A DNA stretch of 29,970 bases from Bacteroidales bacterium H3 (lineage in GTDB: Bacteria > Bacteroidota > Bacteroidia > Bacteroidales > Muribaculaceae), in contig DAAN01000021.1 of assembly GCA_001701135.1 (NCBI GenBank), positions 1-29,970 on the forward strand, written 5' to 3'. Positions 20,660 to 28,849 of this stretch are shown here, in pieces. Position 1 is the stretch's first letter. Each line of letters begins with the position of its first letter. Both the position numbers and the translations under genes were made by a program. The notes below the pieces were generated by a model. The model made no database searches. It saw only the letters and a list, made by a program, of their open reading frames with translations, and was not told the DNA's origin.

Positions 20660-21412
20660 GTGTGGAACAAAACGGGCATCACCGCCGTTAATGTAATATA
20701 CCGTTTCAACTATCGGATTATGCGACTTATACCGAGCGACTCATCGGGACTGACACCATTGCAGCGCCACATATTGCTGGTGCTCCATCTGCTCGTGCTT
20801 GCGGCATCGCTTGTCATGGTGGTGTGGATCACCCGCGAGACACTTTCGGGAGTGTCGTTTCTCTCGTCGCACGGATATATGCGTTTCCAGTTCTGGGTCT
20901 GCTTTCTGTTCATGGCCGACATACTCGTGGAATGGTCTCTGTCGCCCCGCAAGTGGCACTATTTTGTCTCCAATATCTTTTTCATACTCATCAGCATTCC
21001 ATGGCTCAACCTTATCGAGGCGTTCGGGGTGTCGCTGTCGCCGATGATGGGCTATGTGATGAAATTTGTGCCGATGATCCGCGCAGGCTATGTGCTCGCG
21101 CTGATTTCGGGAGCGCTGACATCCAACAAAGCGCTGAGCATGATGGCGGTCTATATCATCTGGGTAATAGCATCGGTCTATTTCGGAGCGCTGATGTTTT
21201 TCGTAGAGGAACATTTTATAAATCCTCTTGTCGACTCCTACTGGAGTTCTCTATGGTGGGCCGCCCTGAACATCACTACGGTAGGTTGCGAGATTTCACC
21301 GGTGACAATCACAGGCAAAGTGCTCGCCATAATCCTCTCGGCCGAGGGGCTAACACTTTTCCCCGTCTTCACCATCTATGTGACCAACTCCATCGTCAAT
21401 AACCAGAAGTGA
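20660..21412 (+). CDS. Ion-channel-like membrane protein with altered filter
   Basis: This 250-residue membrane protein has the layout of a voltage-gated-like potassium channel: four membrane segments (about residues 37-160), then a pore unit of two helices around a re-entrant loop (about 163-245). The loop reads WWAALNITTVGCEISPVTIT, which aligns with the K+ channel signature TTVGYGDxxP. Here Tyr-Gly-Asp is replaced by Cys210-Glu211-Ile212, so ordinary K+ selectivity is doubtful. The segment before the pore has few regular arginines, so voltage sensing is not evident. GTG 20660 is the longest start; ATG 20720 (231 residues) is equally plausible and clears the terminator. It lies downstream of amtB but is separated by that terminator. 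The channel fold is confident, the ion is not. Confidence 0.8.
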   Translation: MWNKTGITAVNVIYRFNYRIMRLIPSDSSGLTPLQRHILLVLHLLVLAASLVMVVWITRETLSGVSFLSSHGYMRFQFWVCFLFMADILVEWSLSPRKWHYFVSNIFFILISIPWLNLIEAFGVSLSPMMGYVMKFVPMIRAGYVLALISGALTSNKALSMMAVYIIWVIASVYFGALMFFVEEHFINPLVDSYWSSLWWAALNITTVGCEISPVTITGKVLAIILSAEGLTLFPVFTIYVTNSIVNNQK

Positions 21413-21451
21413 TTTTTCGGCGGAGGGGACGCAGAATACATCAAAAAATTG

Positions 21452-21459
21452 TATCTTTG
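21452..21459 (+). promoter_or_regulatory. -7 promoter element of the MFS gene
   Basis: TATCTTTG matches the -7 consensus, 26 bases before the start codon. No convincing -33 box was found at the expected distance. Confidence 0.5.
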
Positions 21460-21485
21460 CAGCAACCTATCATTTTTCACACATA

Positions 21486-22961
21486 ATGGATAAAACTACA
21501 AACCTCAGCGACCCGAAAGGGAAGGTGAGAAAATTGCTTTCCGACAAGGCCTGGGCCCGCTGGACGGCTTTGATTCTTGTGGCGTCGATGATGTTCTTCG
21601 CCTATATGTTTGTCGACGTAATGTCGCCTCTCCAGTCACTTATCGAAAATCAGCGCGGCTGGAGCCCCGAGGCATTCGGCTACTACGCCGGCGCTGAGTA
21701 TATTCTCAACGTTTTCGGATTTCTGATTATCGCGGGTGTGATTCTCGACAAAATGGGAATCCGTTTCACCGGCACACTGTCGGCATCGGTGATGGTAATC
21801 GGTGCCTGCATAAAACTGTATGCCATTTCCGACATGTTCCAGGGCACTCCGTTCGACCTCTGGCTCAGCTCATGGTGGACCGAAATGCCCGGCAGCGCCA
21901 AACTGGCCGCCCTCGGCTTCATGATCTTCGGCTGCGGTTGCGAGATGGCCGGCATCACAGTGTCGAAAACACTCGCCAAATGGTTTGAAGGGAAAGAGAT
22001 GGCGTTGGCCATGGGCATCGAGATGGCACTCGCCCGTCTGGGAGTGTTCGCCATCTTCTCGATCTCGCCCCGTCTGGCCGACTGGATGGGCAAAAACGAC
22101 CCGACAGTAGTCATCCCCATCGGTTTCTGCACCGCCCTGCTGCTGATAGGTCTTATCTGCTTCATTGTGTTCACATTCATGGACAGCCGTCTCGACAAAG
22201 AGCTTGCCGCCGACCGAATGAACGTCACCGGCGACGAGACTGCCGAAGAGGAGTTCAAGTTTTCCGATGTGGGCCGCATCCTTTCAAGCCGTCTTTTCTG
22301 GATTATCGCACTGCTGTGCGTGCTTTACTATTCGGCCATCTTCCCCTTCCAGCGCTATGCCACCAACATGCTGCAATGCAACCTGCAGATGACCGAACAG
22401 GCCGCCGCCGACATCTTCCGCTGGTTCCCCATCGGCGCGGCATGTCTCACTCCCGTACTTGGCATTTATCTCGACTACAAAGGCAAAGGAGCATCAATGC
22501 TTATTCTTGGTGCCATCCTCATGATATGCTGTCACCTCGTGTTCGCGTTGCTTCTGCCCGTCTATCCGTCGGCATGGCTGGCATTCACCGCCATCATCAT
22601 TTTAGGTATCAGCTTCTCATTGGTTCCCGCCGCCCTGTGGCCTTCGGTGCCCAAGGTGATGGACAAACGCTATCTCGGTTCGGCCTATTCGCTGATCTTC
22701 TGGGTGCAGAATATCGGCCTGGCACTCTTCCCGATACTGATCGGAGTGGTGCTCAACGCCTGCAACCCCGGCGTGGTCGACCCGCTGAAGCGCAATTACA
22801 CCGTGCCCATGCTTCTGTTCGCCGCACTGGGTGTGCTTGCACTTTTCTTCGGCATCTGGCTGCTTATCCTCGACAAGAAACACAACTACGGTCTGGAGAA
22901 ACCCAATATCGCCTCCAAAGAAGCCGAAACACTTGCTTCCGAGGGTCTCGAAAACGAATAA
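21486..22961 (+). CDS. MFS transporter
   Basis: This inner-membrane carrier of the major facilitator superfamily has 491 residues and about 12 membrane segments, with a hydrophilic central loop (about residues 238-258, rich in Glu/Asp) between the two six-helix halves. The N-terminal cytosolic stretch is basic (KGKVRKLLSDKAWARW). The cytosolic loop 2-3 has a degenerate family motif around GVILDKMGIRFTG. The overall pattern resembles MFSD1-like transporters common in Bacteroidetes; relatives in that group have been linked to dipeptides, but the substrate here is not readable. It has its own promoter and is followed by a strong hairpin. Confidence 0.9.
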   Translation: MDKTTNLSDPKGKVRKLLSDKAWARWTALILVASMMFFAYMFVDVMSPLQSLIENQRGWSPEAFGYYAGAEYILNVFGFLIIAGVILDKMGIRFTGTLSASVMVIGACIKLYAISDMFQGTPFDLWLSSWWTEMPGSAKLAALGFMIFGCGCEMAGITVSKTLAKWFEGKEMALAMGIEMALARLGVFAIFSISPRLADWMGKNDPTVVIPIGFCTALLLIGLICFIVFTFMDSRLDKELAADRMNVTGDETAEEEFKFSDVGRILSSRLFWIIALLCVLYYSAIFPFQRYATNMLQCNLQMTEQAAADIFRWFPIGAACLTPVLGIYLDYKGKGASMLILGAILMICCHLVFALLLPVYPSAWLAFTAIIILGISFSLVPAALWPSVPKVMDKRYLGSAYSLIFWVQNIGLALFPILIGVVLNACNPGVVDPLKRNYTVPMLLFAALGVLALFFGIWLLILDKKHNYGLEKPNIASKEAETLASEGLENE

Positions 22962-22986
22962 ACAATTCTGTTTAACCATAATTACC

Positions 22987-23017
22987 ACGAAACCGGTCAA
23001 TTTTCGACCGGTTTCGT
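22987..23017 (+). terminator. Terminator after the MFS gene
   Basis: A perfect 12-bp stem ACGAAACCGGTC/GACCGGTTTCGT (22987-22998 with 23006-23017) has a 7-base loop. The T-run behind it is weak (TGGCTTTG), and the ROK promoter begins at its right edge. Confidence 0.72.
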
Positions 23018-23047
23018 TGGCTTTGATTGAAATAAGTTGTACATTTG
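23017..23047 (+). promoter_or_regulatory. Promoter of the ROK kinase gene
   Basis: A -33 TTG at 23017-23019 and a -7 box TACATTTG at 23040-23047 are 20 bases apart. The leader to ATG 23088 is about 35 bases. Confidence 0.6.
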
Positions 23048-23087
23048 CATTTAGAAATAAATCATTCTTACCATATCTAATAGAATA

Positions 23088-24137
23088 ATGAGCAAACCTT
23101 ACGTAGTCGGAATCGACATAGGCGGCACCAACACCGTCTTCGGCATCGTTGACGCCCGCGGCGTCGTTCTCGCAAGTTCATCAATCAAAACACGCAAAAA
23201 CCCCACTATCGAGGGTTATCTCGACGAACTTCACACCGAACTCACCAAACTTCTCGAGGCCAACGACGCTGTAGGCAAAATCCACGGCATCGGCATCGGC
23301 GCTCCCAACGCCAACTATTATACCGGCACCATCGAATCGGGTGTCAACCTGCCCTGGCCCACTCCGATACCCCTGGCAAAACTCGTCAGCGACAAATTCG
23401 GTATCCCCGTGTCGATCACCAACGACGCAAACGCCGCCGCCATCGGCGAAATGACCTACGGCGCAGCCCGCGGTCTGAAGGATTTCATCATGATCACCCT
23501 CGGCACCGGTGTAGGTTCAGGCATCGTAATCAACGGTCAGCTTGTCTACGGTCATGACGGTTTCGCCGGCGAGCTCGGCCATATCATTGTGAAGCGCAAC
23601 AACGGCCGTCTCTGCGGCTGCGGTCGCCGCGGCTGTCTCGAGACCTACTGCTCGGCCACAGGCGTGGCACAGTCGGCACGCGAATTCCTTGAAGCACGTG
23701 CAAGCGAGCCTTCGCTGCTGCGCAACATCCCCGCCGATGAAATCACATCGAAGGATGTATACGACGCAGCCATCGCCGGCGACAAACTCGCCAAAGATGT
23801 CTTCGATTTCACAGGCAACATCCTCGGTGCAGCGCTGGCCGATTTCACCGTTTTCTCCGCTCCCGAAGCTTTCATCCTTTTCGGCGGTCTCGCAAAGAGT
23901 GGCGAAATACTCATGAAGCCTCTCCGCGAATCGATGGAGAAAAACATGATGCCCATCTGGAAGGGGAAAGTGAAAGTGCTTCTGTCGGAACTCAAAGAGG
24001 CCGATGCCGCCGTGCTCGGCGCGTCAGCTCTCGGCTGGGAAGCAAAATTTCAGACCCCTACACCCTCGGCTGTGCCCGTAGCCCCCACTCCCGCGGCTCC
24101 CGCTGTAGCCAAGGCTCCTTTAGCTCCCGCTGAATAA
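23088..24137 (+). CDS. ROK family sugar kinase, glucokinase-like
   Basis: This cytosolic ROK-family kinase of 349 residues probably phosphorylates glucose or a related hexose at the start of glycolysis. The phosphate-binding motif DIGGTNTVFG is at about residues 9-18. The catalytic region NDANAAAIGE is at about 112-121, a second ATP-site loop TLGTGVGSG at about 140-148, and the ROK signature GHDGFAGELGHI at about 156-167. The zinc site CGCGRRGC follows at about 177-184. All look intact. The fold ends near residue 320 (LGASALGWE); a Pro/Ala-rich tail of about 28 residues (TPSAVPVAPTPAAPAVAKAP) follows and is unusual. The gene is monocistronic between two hairpins. Glucokinase is the likeliest role, with N-acetylmannosamine or fructose kinases as alternatives. 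Confidence 0.92.
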   Translation: MSKPYVVGIDIGGTNTVFGIVDARGVVLASSSIKTRKNPTIEGYLDELHTELTKLLEANDAVGKIHGIGIGAPNANYYTGTIESGVNLPWPTPIPLAKLVSDKFGIPVSITNDANAAAIGEMTYGAARGLKDFIMITLGTGVGSGIVINGQLVYGHDGFAGELGHIIVKRNNGRLCGCGRRGCLETYCSATGVAQSAREFLEARASEPSLLRNIPADEITSKDVYDAAIAGDKLAKDVFDFTGNILGAALADFTVFSAPEAFILFGGLAKSGEILMKPLRESMEKNMMPIWKGKVKVLLSELKEADAAVLGASALGWEAKFQTPTPSAVPVAPTPAAPAVAKAPLAPAE

Positions 24138-24162
24138 TCCACAACTGCAATTCCACCTACAT

Positions 24163-24197
24163 ATAGCGGTGTGTCGTCCACCACGACACACCGCTAT
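24163..24197 (+). terminator. Terminator after the ROK kinase gene
   Basis: A perfect 15-bp stem (24163-24177 with 24183-24197, arms ATAGCGGTGTGTCGT and ACGACACACCGCTAT) has a 5-base loop and a short TA-rich tail. Confidence 0.85.
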
Positions 24198-24208
24198 TAT
24201 ATCACAAA

Positions 24209-24811
24209 ATGCTCACCCGCCTGCGCTGATTTTTCTCAGATTTCTTCAACGAGCAGTTATTTCATTCGCCCGGGAGAGAACGGCTAAACCGTTGGCTCAA
24301 CTGGCGTACACTGTTGCTTTTCTCCACCGTGCTGTTTGCGGTAGCGTTGATCATCGACCACGATCCGCGTTACAGAGGCGACACCACCACATATATCAAT
24401 GCCTCATACAAATTGGCACATGGCGAGATTGACCTCTACCGTACCCCTCTGCTGCCGTTTCTGATTCTCTGTTTCCGCACTGTTTTCGGTGAGACCGGTC
24501 TGACAATGCTCTGTGTGTCCCAGCAGTTGCTGTTTCTGCTGATATGCCTTATAGGCATGATTATGACGTGGGTGCGCCGTCACCGGGTTCCATGGCTCAT
24601 GGCATATCTGTGGGGCATGGTTTTCGCCAGCCACATCACGGCAATGTTGGGAGCGATGGCCGACTGGGACCGCCTCACTTACGGTTCATTCCCGTTCCTG
24701 CTGCTGATGTTTGCCATTGCCCTCCGCTACTTTATCTCCTACGTCCGCACCATCAACCGACCTTACGCAGAACATTGCTCCGCAGCAGTATTGTTTATGA
24801 CGGTAATATGA
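24209..24811 (+). pseudogene. Broken polytopic membrane protein gene
   Basis: ATG 24209 opens a frame reading MLTRLR, then an in-frame TGA at 24227, then 194 more open codons to a TGA at 24809. The sequence after the early stop reads like coding DNA (FFSDFFNEQLFHSPGRERLN, then a membrane segment LLLFSTVLFAVALI, then DHDPRYRGDTTTYINASYKL). The pattern recalls the N-terminus of GT39/ArnT-like or DUF2029-like membrane glycosyltransferases of Bacteroidetes, which are usually at least twice as long. About four membrane segments remain. It therefore seems inactivated by a nonsense change (TGG to TGA would do it) and shortened at the 3' end, where a hairpin follows at once. Translation of the remainder could restart at TTG 24314. 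The family name is uncertain. Confidence 0.6.
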
Positions 24812-24812
24812 T

Positions 24813-24848
24813 TAATGGCGGTGCTCCGTGACCGGGACACCGCCATTA
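24813..24848. terminator. Hairpin between converging genes
   Basis: An 11-bp stem TAATGGCGGTG/CACCGCCATTA (24813-24823 with 24838-24848) lies between the broken gene and the pgk stop. T-runs are poor on both sides. It may serve both directions. Confidence 0.55.
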
Positions 24849-24898
24849 GTATAGGATCGCATGGCACCGGGAGGTGCCGACATTAGCGTTGTTGATGA

Positions 24899-26149
24899 TT
24901 ATTTGCCGTTGATTGCAGCTACGCCGGGGAGAGTCTTGCCCTCGATGGCCTCGAGAAGAGCGCCACCACCGGTGGAAACGTAGCTTACAGCGTCGGCGAG
25001 GCCGAATTTGTTTACGCAGGCAACAGAGTCGCCGCCGCCTACGAGCGAGAAGGCTCCATTCTTGGTTGCCTCAACGATAGCCTCGGCGATTGCACGGGAA
25101 CCGGCGGTGAAGTTGTCGAATTCGAAAACGCCGGCGGGACCGTTCCAAAGAATTGTCTTGGCGTTTACGATGTTTTCGCGGAAAAGCTCGCGGGTCTTGG
25201 GCCCTGCATCGAGGCCTTCCCAGCCGTCGGGAATGTCCATCACGTCGCAAACCTTGGTATTGGCGTCATTGCTGAAGGAATCGGCGGCCACGCAGTCGCT
25301 GCCGAGAATGAGTTTAACACCCTTTTCAGCTGCCAGCATCATGATGTGACGGGCGAGATCGAGCTTGTCCTCCTCGCAGATGGAGTTGCCTACATGGCCA
25401 CCCTGTGCTTTAGCGAAAGTATAGGTCATGCCGCCACAGAGGATGAGGGTGTCGACCTTATCCATAAGGTTTTCGATGATACCGATCTTGGTAGATACTT
25501 TCGAGCCACCCATGATGGCGGTGAAGGGACGCTTGATGTCGCTGAGGATTTTGTCAACTGCCTGCACTTCCTTCTCCATGAGGTAACCGAGCATCTTGTT
25601 GTCGGCGGTGAAGTAGTCGGCGATGACAGCGGTGGAAGCGTGCTTGCGGTGAGCGGTGCCGAAGGCATCGTTTACGTAAACGTCGGCGTAGGAGGCGAGT
25701 TTCTTTGCGAATTCTTTCTGACGCTGTTTCATTTCAGCCTTGGCTGCGTCATAGCCGGGGTCGGTCTTCTCGATGCCTACGGGCTTGCCCTCCTCCTCGG
25801 GATAGAAGCGGAGGTTTTCGAGCAGAAGCACCTGACCGGGCTTGAGGTTGGCTGCTGCCTCGGAGGCGTTGGCGCAGTCGGGAGCGAACTGCACGTCGGT
25901 GCCGAGAGCCTTGGCCACGGCGTCGCGGATCTGCAGCAGGGAGAATTTGGGATTTACTTTGCCTTTGGGCTTGCCCATGTGCGACATGATGATGAGGCTG
26001 CCGCCATCTTTGAGGATTTTCTTGAGGGTGGGCAGTGCACCGCGGATACGGGTGTCGTCAGTCACATTGCCATTGTCATCCAAGGGCACATTGAAATCTA
26101 CACGAACGATTGCCTTCTTGCCGGCAAAGTTGAATTGATCGATTGTCAT
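24899..26149 (-). CDS. pgk: Phosphoglycerate kinase (first copy)
   Basis: This is a complete 416-residue phosphoglycerate kinase, the glycolytic enzyme that makes ATP from 1,3-bisphosphoglycerate. N-terminal substrate motifs are intact: RVDFNVPLD (16-24), DDTRIRG (31-37), SHMGKPKGK (56-64, with the conserved active-site His57) and NDAFGTAHR. The C-terminal nucleotide domain shows [21 protein letters not shown] and the glycine-rich end [13 protein letters not shown]. Codon use is GC-rich in third positions (CCC, GCC, GGC), like most of the window to its left. It has its own minus-strand promoter and lies behind queC. A second, diverged pgk starts at 28850 on the other strand. Confidence 0.97.
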   Translation of the reverse strand: MTIDQFNFAGKKAIVRVDFNVPLDDNGNVTDDTRIRGALPTLKKILKDGGSLIIMSHMGKPKGKVNPKFSLLQIRDAVAKALGTDVQFAPDCANASEAAANLKPGQVLLLENLRFYPEEEGKPVGIEKTDPGYDAAKAEMKQRQKEFAKKLASYADVYVNDAFGTAHRKHASTAVIADYFTADNKMLGYLMEKEVQAVDKILSDIKRPFTAIMGGSKVSTKIGIIENLMDKVDTLILCGGMTYTFAKAQGGHVGNSICEEDKLDLARHIMMLAAEKGVKLILGSDCVAADSFSNDANTKVCDVMDIPDGWEGLDAGPKTRELFRENIVNAKTILWNGPAGVFEFDNFTAGSRAIAEAIVEATKNGAFSLVGGGDSVACVNKFGLADAVSYVSTGGGALLEAIEGKTLPGVAAINGK

Positions 26150-26199
26150 TTGTTTAGTTATTATGATTAAATTGTTGTTGAAGTCTTTCTTTACGCACG

Positions 26200-26229
26200 C
26201 AAATTTACTAAATATTTCTCATAATGCAA
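26200..26229 (-). promoter_or_regulatory. Promoter of the first pgk
   Basis: On the minus strand, a -33 TTG (26227-26229) and a -7 box TAAATTTG (26200-26207) are 19 bases apart. This gives a leader of about 45 bases. The remaining sequence up to the queC stop at 26304 is AT-rich with no clear strong terminator. Confidence 0.65.
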
Positions 26230-26303
26230 GCAAAACTCCCGACGAATTATTTATTTTTTGAATTACGAAAATATTATTTACGCACCGTCCGGACAACAGC
26301 TTC

Positions 26304-26957
26304 TCAGTCGTCATAGACCGTTGTGTCATCGATGCCTGCCTCCGCAAGCGCTTCACGCCGCTCACGACACGTGCCGCACTTGCCACAATGGTGCTCACCC
26401 CCCTTATAGCAGCTCCATGTCTCGCTGTAATCGATACCCAGACGCTTTCCGATGCGTGCGATATCAGCTTTTGTGATGTTGGTGTAAGGGGCGACGATAT
26501 CCACTCCGTCGTAGGTACCGGCCTGCATGGCCGCCGACATCGAACTGACGAAGCCGGGACGGCAGTCGGGATAGATGGTATGGTCGCCACTGTGGTTAGC
26601 CATCATGACATGCTTGAGATGATGCGTCTCCGCTAGTCCACACGCCACGCTGAGCATAATGCCGTTGCGAAAGGGAACGACCGTCGACTTCATGTTCTCC
26701 TCATCATAATTACCCTCGGGGATTGCCTCTGCACCCTCCAGCAACGACGACTTGAAATAATCCTTCATGAACATCAGAGGAATGGTGATATGAGGGATGC
26801 CCAGACGCTTGCAGTGCATCTCTGCCAAAGGCAGTTCCTTGGCATTGTGATTGGAACCGTAATCGAACGACACGGCCAATGCAATTCTGTCCTTGTAATC
26901 ATAAAGAAGGGTGATGGAGTCCATGCCTCCGCTCACCACAATAATGGAATCCTTCAT
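26304..26957 (-). CDS. queC: 7-cyano-7-deazaguanine synthase (QueC)
   Basis: This 217-residue ATP-dependent enzyme makes preQ0 from 7-carboxy-7-deazaguanine in queuosine biosynthesis. The PP-loop SGGMDS (residues 9-14) binds ATP. The zinc site is the cysteine cluster CYKGGEHHCGKCGTC at about residues 183-197. The middle region (STVVPFRNGIMLSVA, then NHSGDHTIYPDCR) matches QueC. The protein is complete and of normal length. It lies 83 bases after radA on the same strand without an obvious promoter of its own, so radA-queC is probably one transcript. No queD, queE or queF gene is nearby. Its codon use is mixed and fits neither pgk copy well. Confidence 0.95.
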   Translation of the reverse strand: MKDSIIVVSGGMDSITLLYDYKDRIALAVSFDYGSNHNAKELPLAEMHCKRLGIPHITIPLMFMKDYFKSSLLEGAEAIPEGNYDEENMKSTVVPFRNGIMLSVACGLAETHHLKHVMMANHSGDHTIYPDCRPGFVSSMSAAMQAGTYDGVDIVAPYTNITKADIARIGKRLGIDYSETWSCYKGGEHHCGKCGTCRERREALAEAGIDDTTVYDD

Positions 26958-27040
26958 TGTATAGAATTAAAAATAACGTACTACTTATTATCCTTGGAAC
27001 AGGCCGGGACCTCCGTCTCGCCCTCCTGCGTGCGGCCCGG

Positions 27041-28525
27041 CTATCCGAACAGACAGCGCAACGCCTCTTCCACCTTATGGACGGGATGGAGCCGTATGCT
27101 GTATGCCGCCGTGCTGATGCCCTTGAGATTCTGTGCCGGGACGATGATATCGGTAAATCCGAGTTTCTCCGCCTCCGCTATGCGCTGGGCAATGCGACTG
27201 ACAGGCCGCACCTCACCACTCAGACCTACCTCGCCACATAGGCACCACCCACTCTCTATCGGCGTATCAACATTGCTGGAGAGCACAGCCGCTATGACAC
27301 TCAGGTCCATAGCCATATCGGTGATGCGCAGCCCACCAGCGATATTGAGAAACACATCCTTCTGTGCCAGCTTAAAGCCGACACGCTTCTCCAGAACAGC
27401 CAACAACATATTGAGTCTCCGCTGGTCGAAGCCCGTAGCCGAACGCTGCGGCGTGCCGTAAGCAGCCGTGGAAACCAGTGCCTGCGTCTCAACGAGGAAA
27501 GGACGGACGCCTTCAATGGCACAACTGATGGCCACGCCGCTCAGGCCCGAATGTTCCTCGCTGAGCAACAGCTCGGAAGGGTTGGCCACCTGACGCAGTC
27601 CGTCACCGCGCATCTCGTAGATGCCCAGCTCAGAGGTGGAACCGAACCGGTTCTTGATCGAGCGCAAGATGCGGTAGAGATAATGCTGGTCGCCCTCAAA
27701 CTGGATGACGGTATCGACAATATGTTCGAGGATCTTCGGACCGGCAAGCGTTCCCTCCTTATTAATATGACCTATCAGAATGACCGGAATGCCACTCGTC
27801 TTGGCAAAACGGAGCAGGGAGGCTGCACACTCGCGAACTTGGGAAACAGAACCTGGCGAACTGTCAACCTCTTCTGTAGAGATAGTTTGGATAGAATCTA
27901 TAACTATCAGCTGAGGAGCCACTTCCTGAATATGGCTGAAGATTTTCTCCAACTGCGTTTCACAGAGAACCGTAATATGATCAAAGGCTCCTTCTGATGA
28001 AAGAGAAGCCGTTTTCAGAGTGTCTGCAGAAGAGCCATCTCTGAGCATCGCCTGTCCTTTAGCCAACCGGTCGGCACGGAGTTTAATCTGATGGGCACTT
28101 TCCTCTCCGCTCACATACAGGATGCGGCGGTCAGTCATGTTCAGAATAGTCTGCAAGGTGAGCGTACTCTTACCGATTCCCGGTTCACCGCCCAGGAGCG
28201 TAATGCTGCCAGGGACCATTCCGCCACCCAGCACACGGTTCAGCTCCTCGTCCCTCATATCGATGCGCGGTTCATCAATCGCAGAAATATCGCGAAGTTT
28301 CATCGGCGCAGCGTCATGCTCGCTGTGCTGCCCGCCAAACATCGTGGCAACCCCACCATGACGCATGGTCATTCCGGCATTCTTCGCAGCCTGCGATCCG
28401 GAATCAGCAGCAATACGAATTTCCTTAAATGTATTCCATTGTCCGCAGCTAGGACATTTGCCCATCCATTTGGCACTTTCCTGTCCGCAATTGCTGCACA
28501 CAAAAGCAATCTTATCTTTCGCCAT
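27041..28525 (-). CDS. radA: DNA repair protein RadA
   Basis: This 494-residue RadA (Sms) protein is a RecA-like DNA-branch-migration ATPase acting in recombination repair. In order: an N-terminal zinc finger with CSNCGQ and CPSCGQW (residues 10-28), a linker (about 35-90, longer than in E. coli), the RecA-like core with Walker A GEPGIGKST (about 113-121) and the RadA-specific KNRFGST motif (about 293-299), then a Lon-protease-like C-terminal domain ending near VEEALRCLFG. All hallmarks are present. The bacterial family average is nearer 455 residues, so the linker is extended. It is transcribed away from the second pgk from a close-to-consensus promoter. Confidence 0.96.
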   Translation of the reverse strand: MAKDKIAFVCSNCGQESAKWMGKCPSCGQWNTFKEIRIAADSGSQAAKNAGMTMRHGGVATMFGGQHSEHDAAPMKLRDISAIDEPRIDMRDEELNRVLGGGMVPGSITLLGGEPGIGKSTLTLQTILNMTDRRILYVSGEESAHQIKLRADRLAKGQAMLRDGSSADTLKTASLSSEGAFDHITVLCETQLEKIFSHIQEVAPQLIVIDSIQTISTEEVDSSPGSVSQVRECAASLLRFAKTSGIPVILIGHINKEGTLAGPKILEHIVDTVIQFEGDQHYLYRILRSIKNRFGSTSELGIYEMRGDGLRQVANPSELLLSEEHSGLSGVAISCAIEGVRPFLVETQALVSTAAYGTPQRSATGFDQRRLNMLLAVLEKRVGFKLAQKDVFLNIAGGLRITDMAMDLSVIAAVLSSNVDTPIESGWCLCGEVGLSGEVRPVSRIAQRIAEAEKLGFTDIIVPAQNLKGISTAAYSIRLHPVHKVEEALRCLFG

Positions 28526-28563
28526 TTTATCTCATTTATATGTAATAACGTTTTAACTGCGCA

Positions 28564-28595
28564 CAAAGGTACTATTTATTATCGAAAAATCCAAA
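28564..28595 (-). promoter_or_regulatory. Promoter of radA
   Basis: On the minus strand, a -33 TTTG (28592-28595) and a -7 box TACCTTTG (28564-28571) are 20 bases apart, close to consensus. The leader to the radA start is about 35 bases. Confidence 0.78.
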
Positions 28596-28744
28596 AAAAA
28601 AGTAATTTGTTAAGAATATATTTCATTTCTCTCCATTTTGTTTAACAAATCAAACAGAAGGAAGCGCAAAATACGAATTTTGCAAACCCGATATAGCAAA
28701 CAGACGATTTCATCTACTAAAAATCATAAAAACCGCTACGATAT

Positions 28745-28775
28745 TTTGCTGATTCAAATATAATTTGTATCTTTG
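28745..28775 (+). promoter_or_regulatory. Promoter of the second pgk
   Basis: A -33 TTTG at 28745-28748 and a -7 box TATCTTTG at 28768-28775 are 19 bases apart, a textbook Bacteroidetes promoter. It supports this pgk being expressed in whatever genome it belongs to. The leader is about 70 bases. Confidence 0.8.
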
Positions 28776-28849
28776 CCTTCGGTTTTAGAAACCAGCAGAA
28801 AGGTTTAGAACAATAAATTAGTACATAAACTAAATAAAATTTAGGTAAA

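Larger units (their letters stand above)
28526..28849. other. AT-rich divergent promoter region
   Basis: This 324-base gap holds the radA promoter on the minus strand (28564-28595) and the second pgk promoter on the plus strand (28745-28775). The 150 or so bases between them are AT-rich with no open frame of note, RNA gene or clear repeat. Confidence 0.7.

Noticed and set aside
25346..26170. 274-codon plus-strand frame opposite the first pgk
   Set aside because: Mirror of a conserved housekeeping gene; the translation has no recognisable fold.
27003..27041. Hairpin GCCGGG/CCCGGC at the end of radA as a terminator
   Set aside because: Short stem, long loop and no T-run on the minus strand; radA and queC more likely share a transcript.
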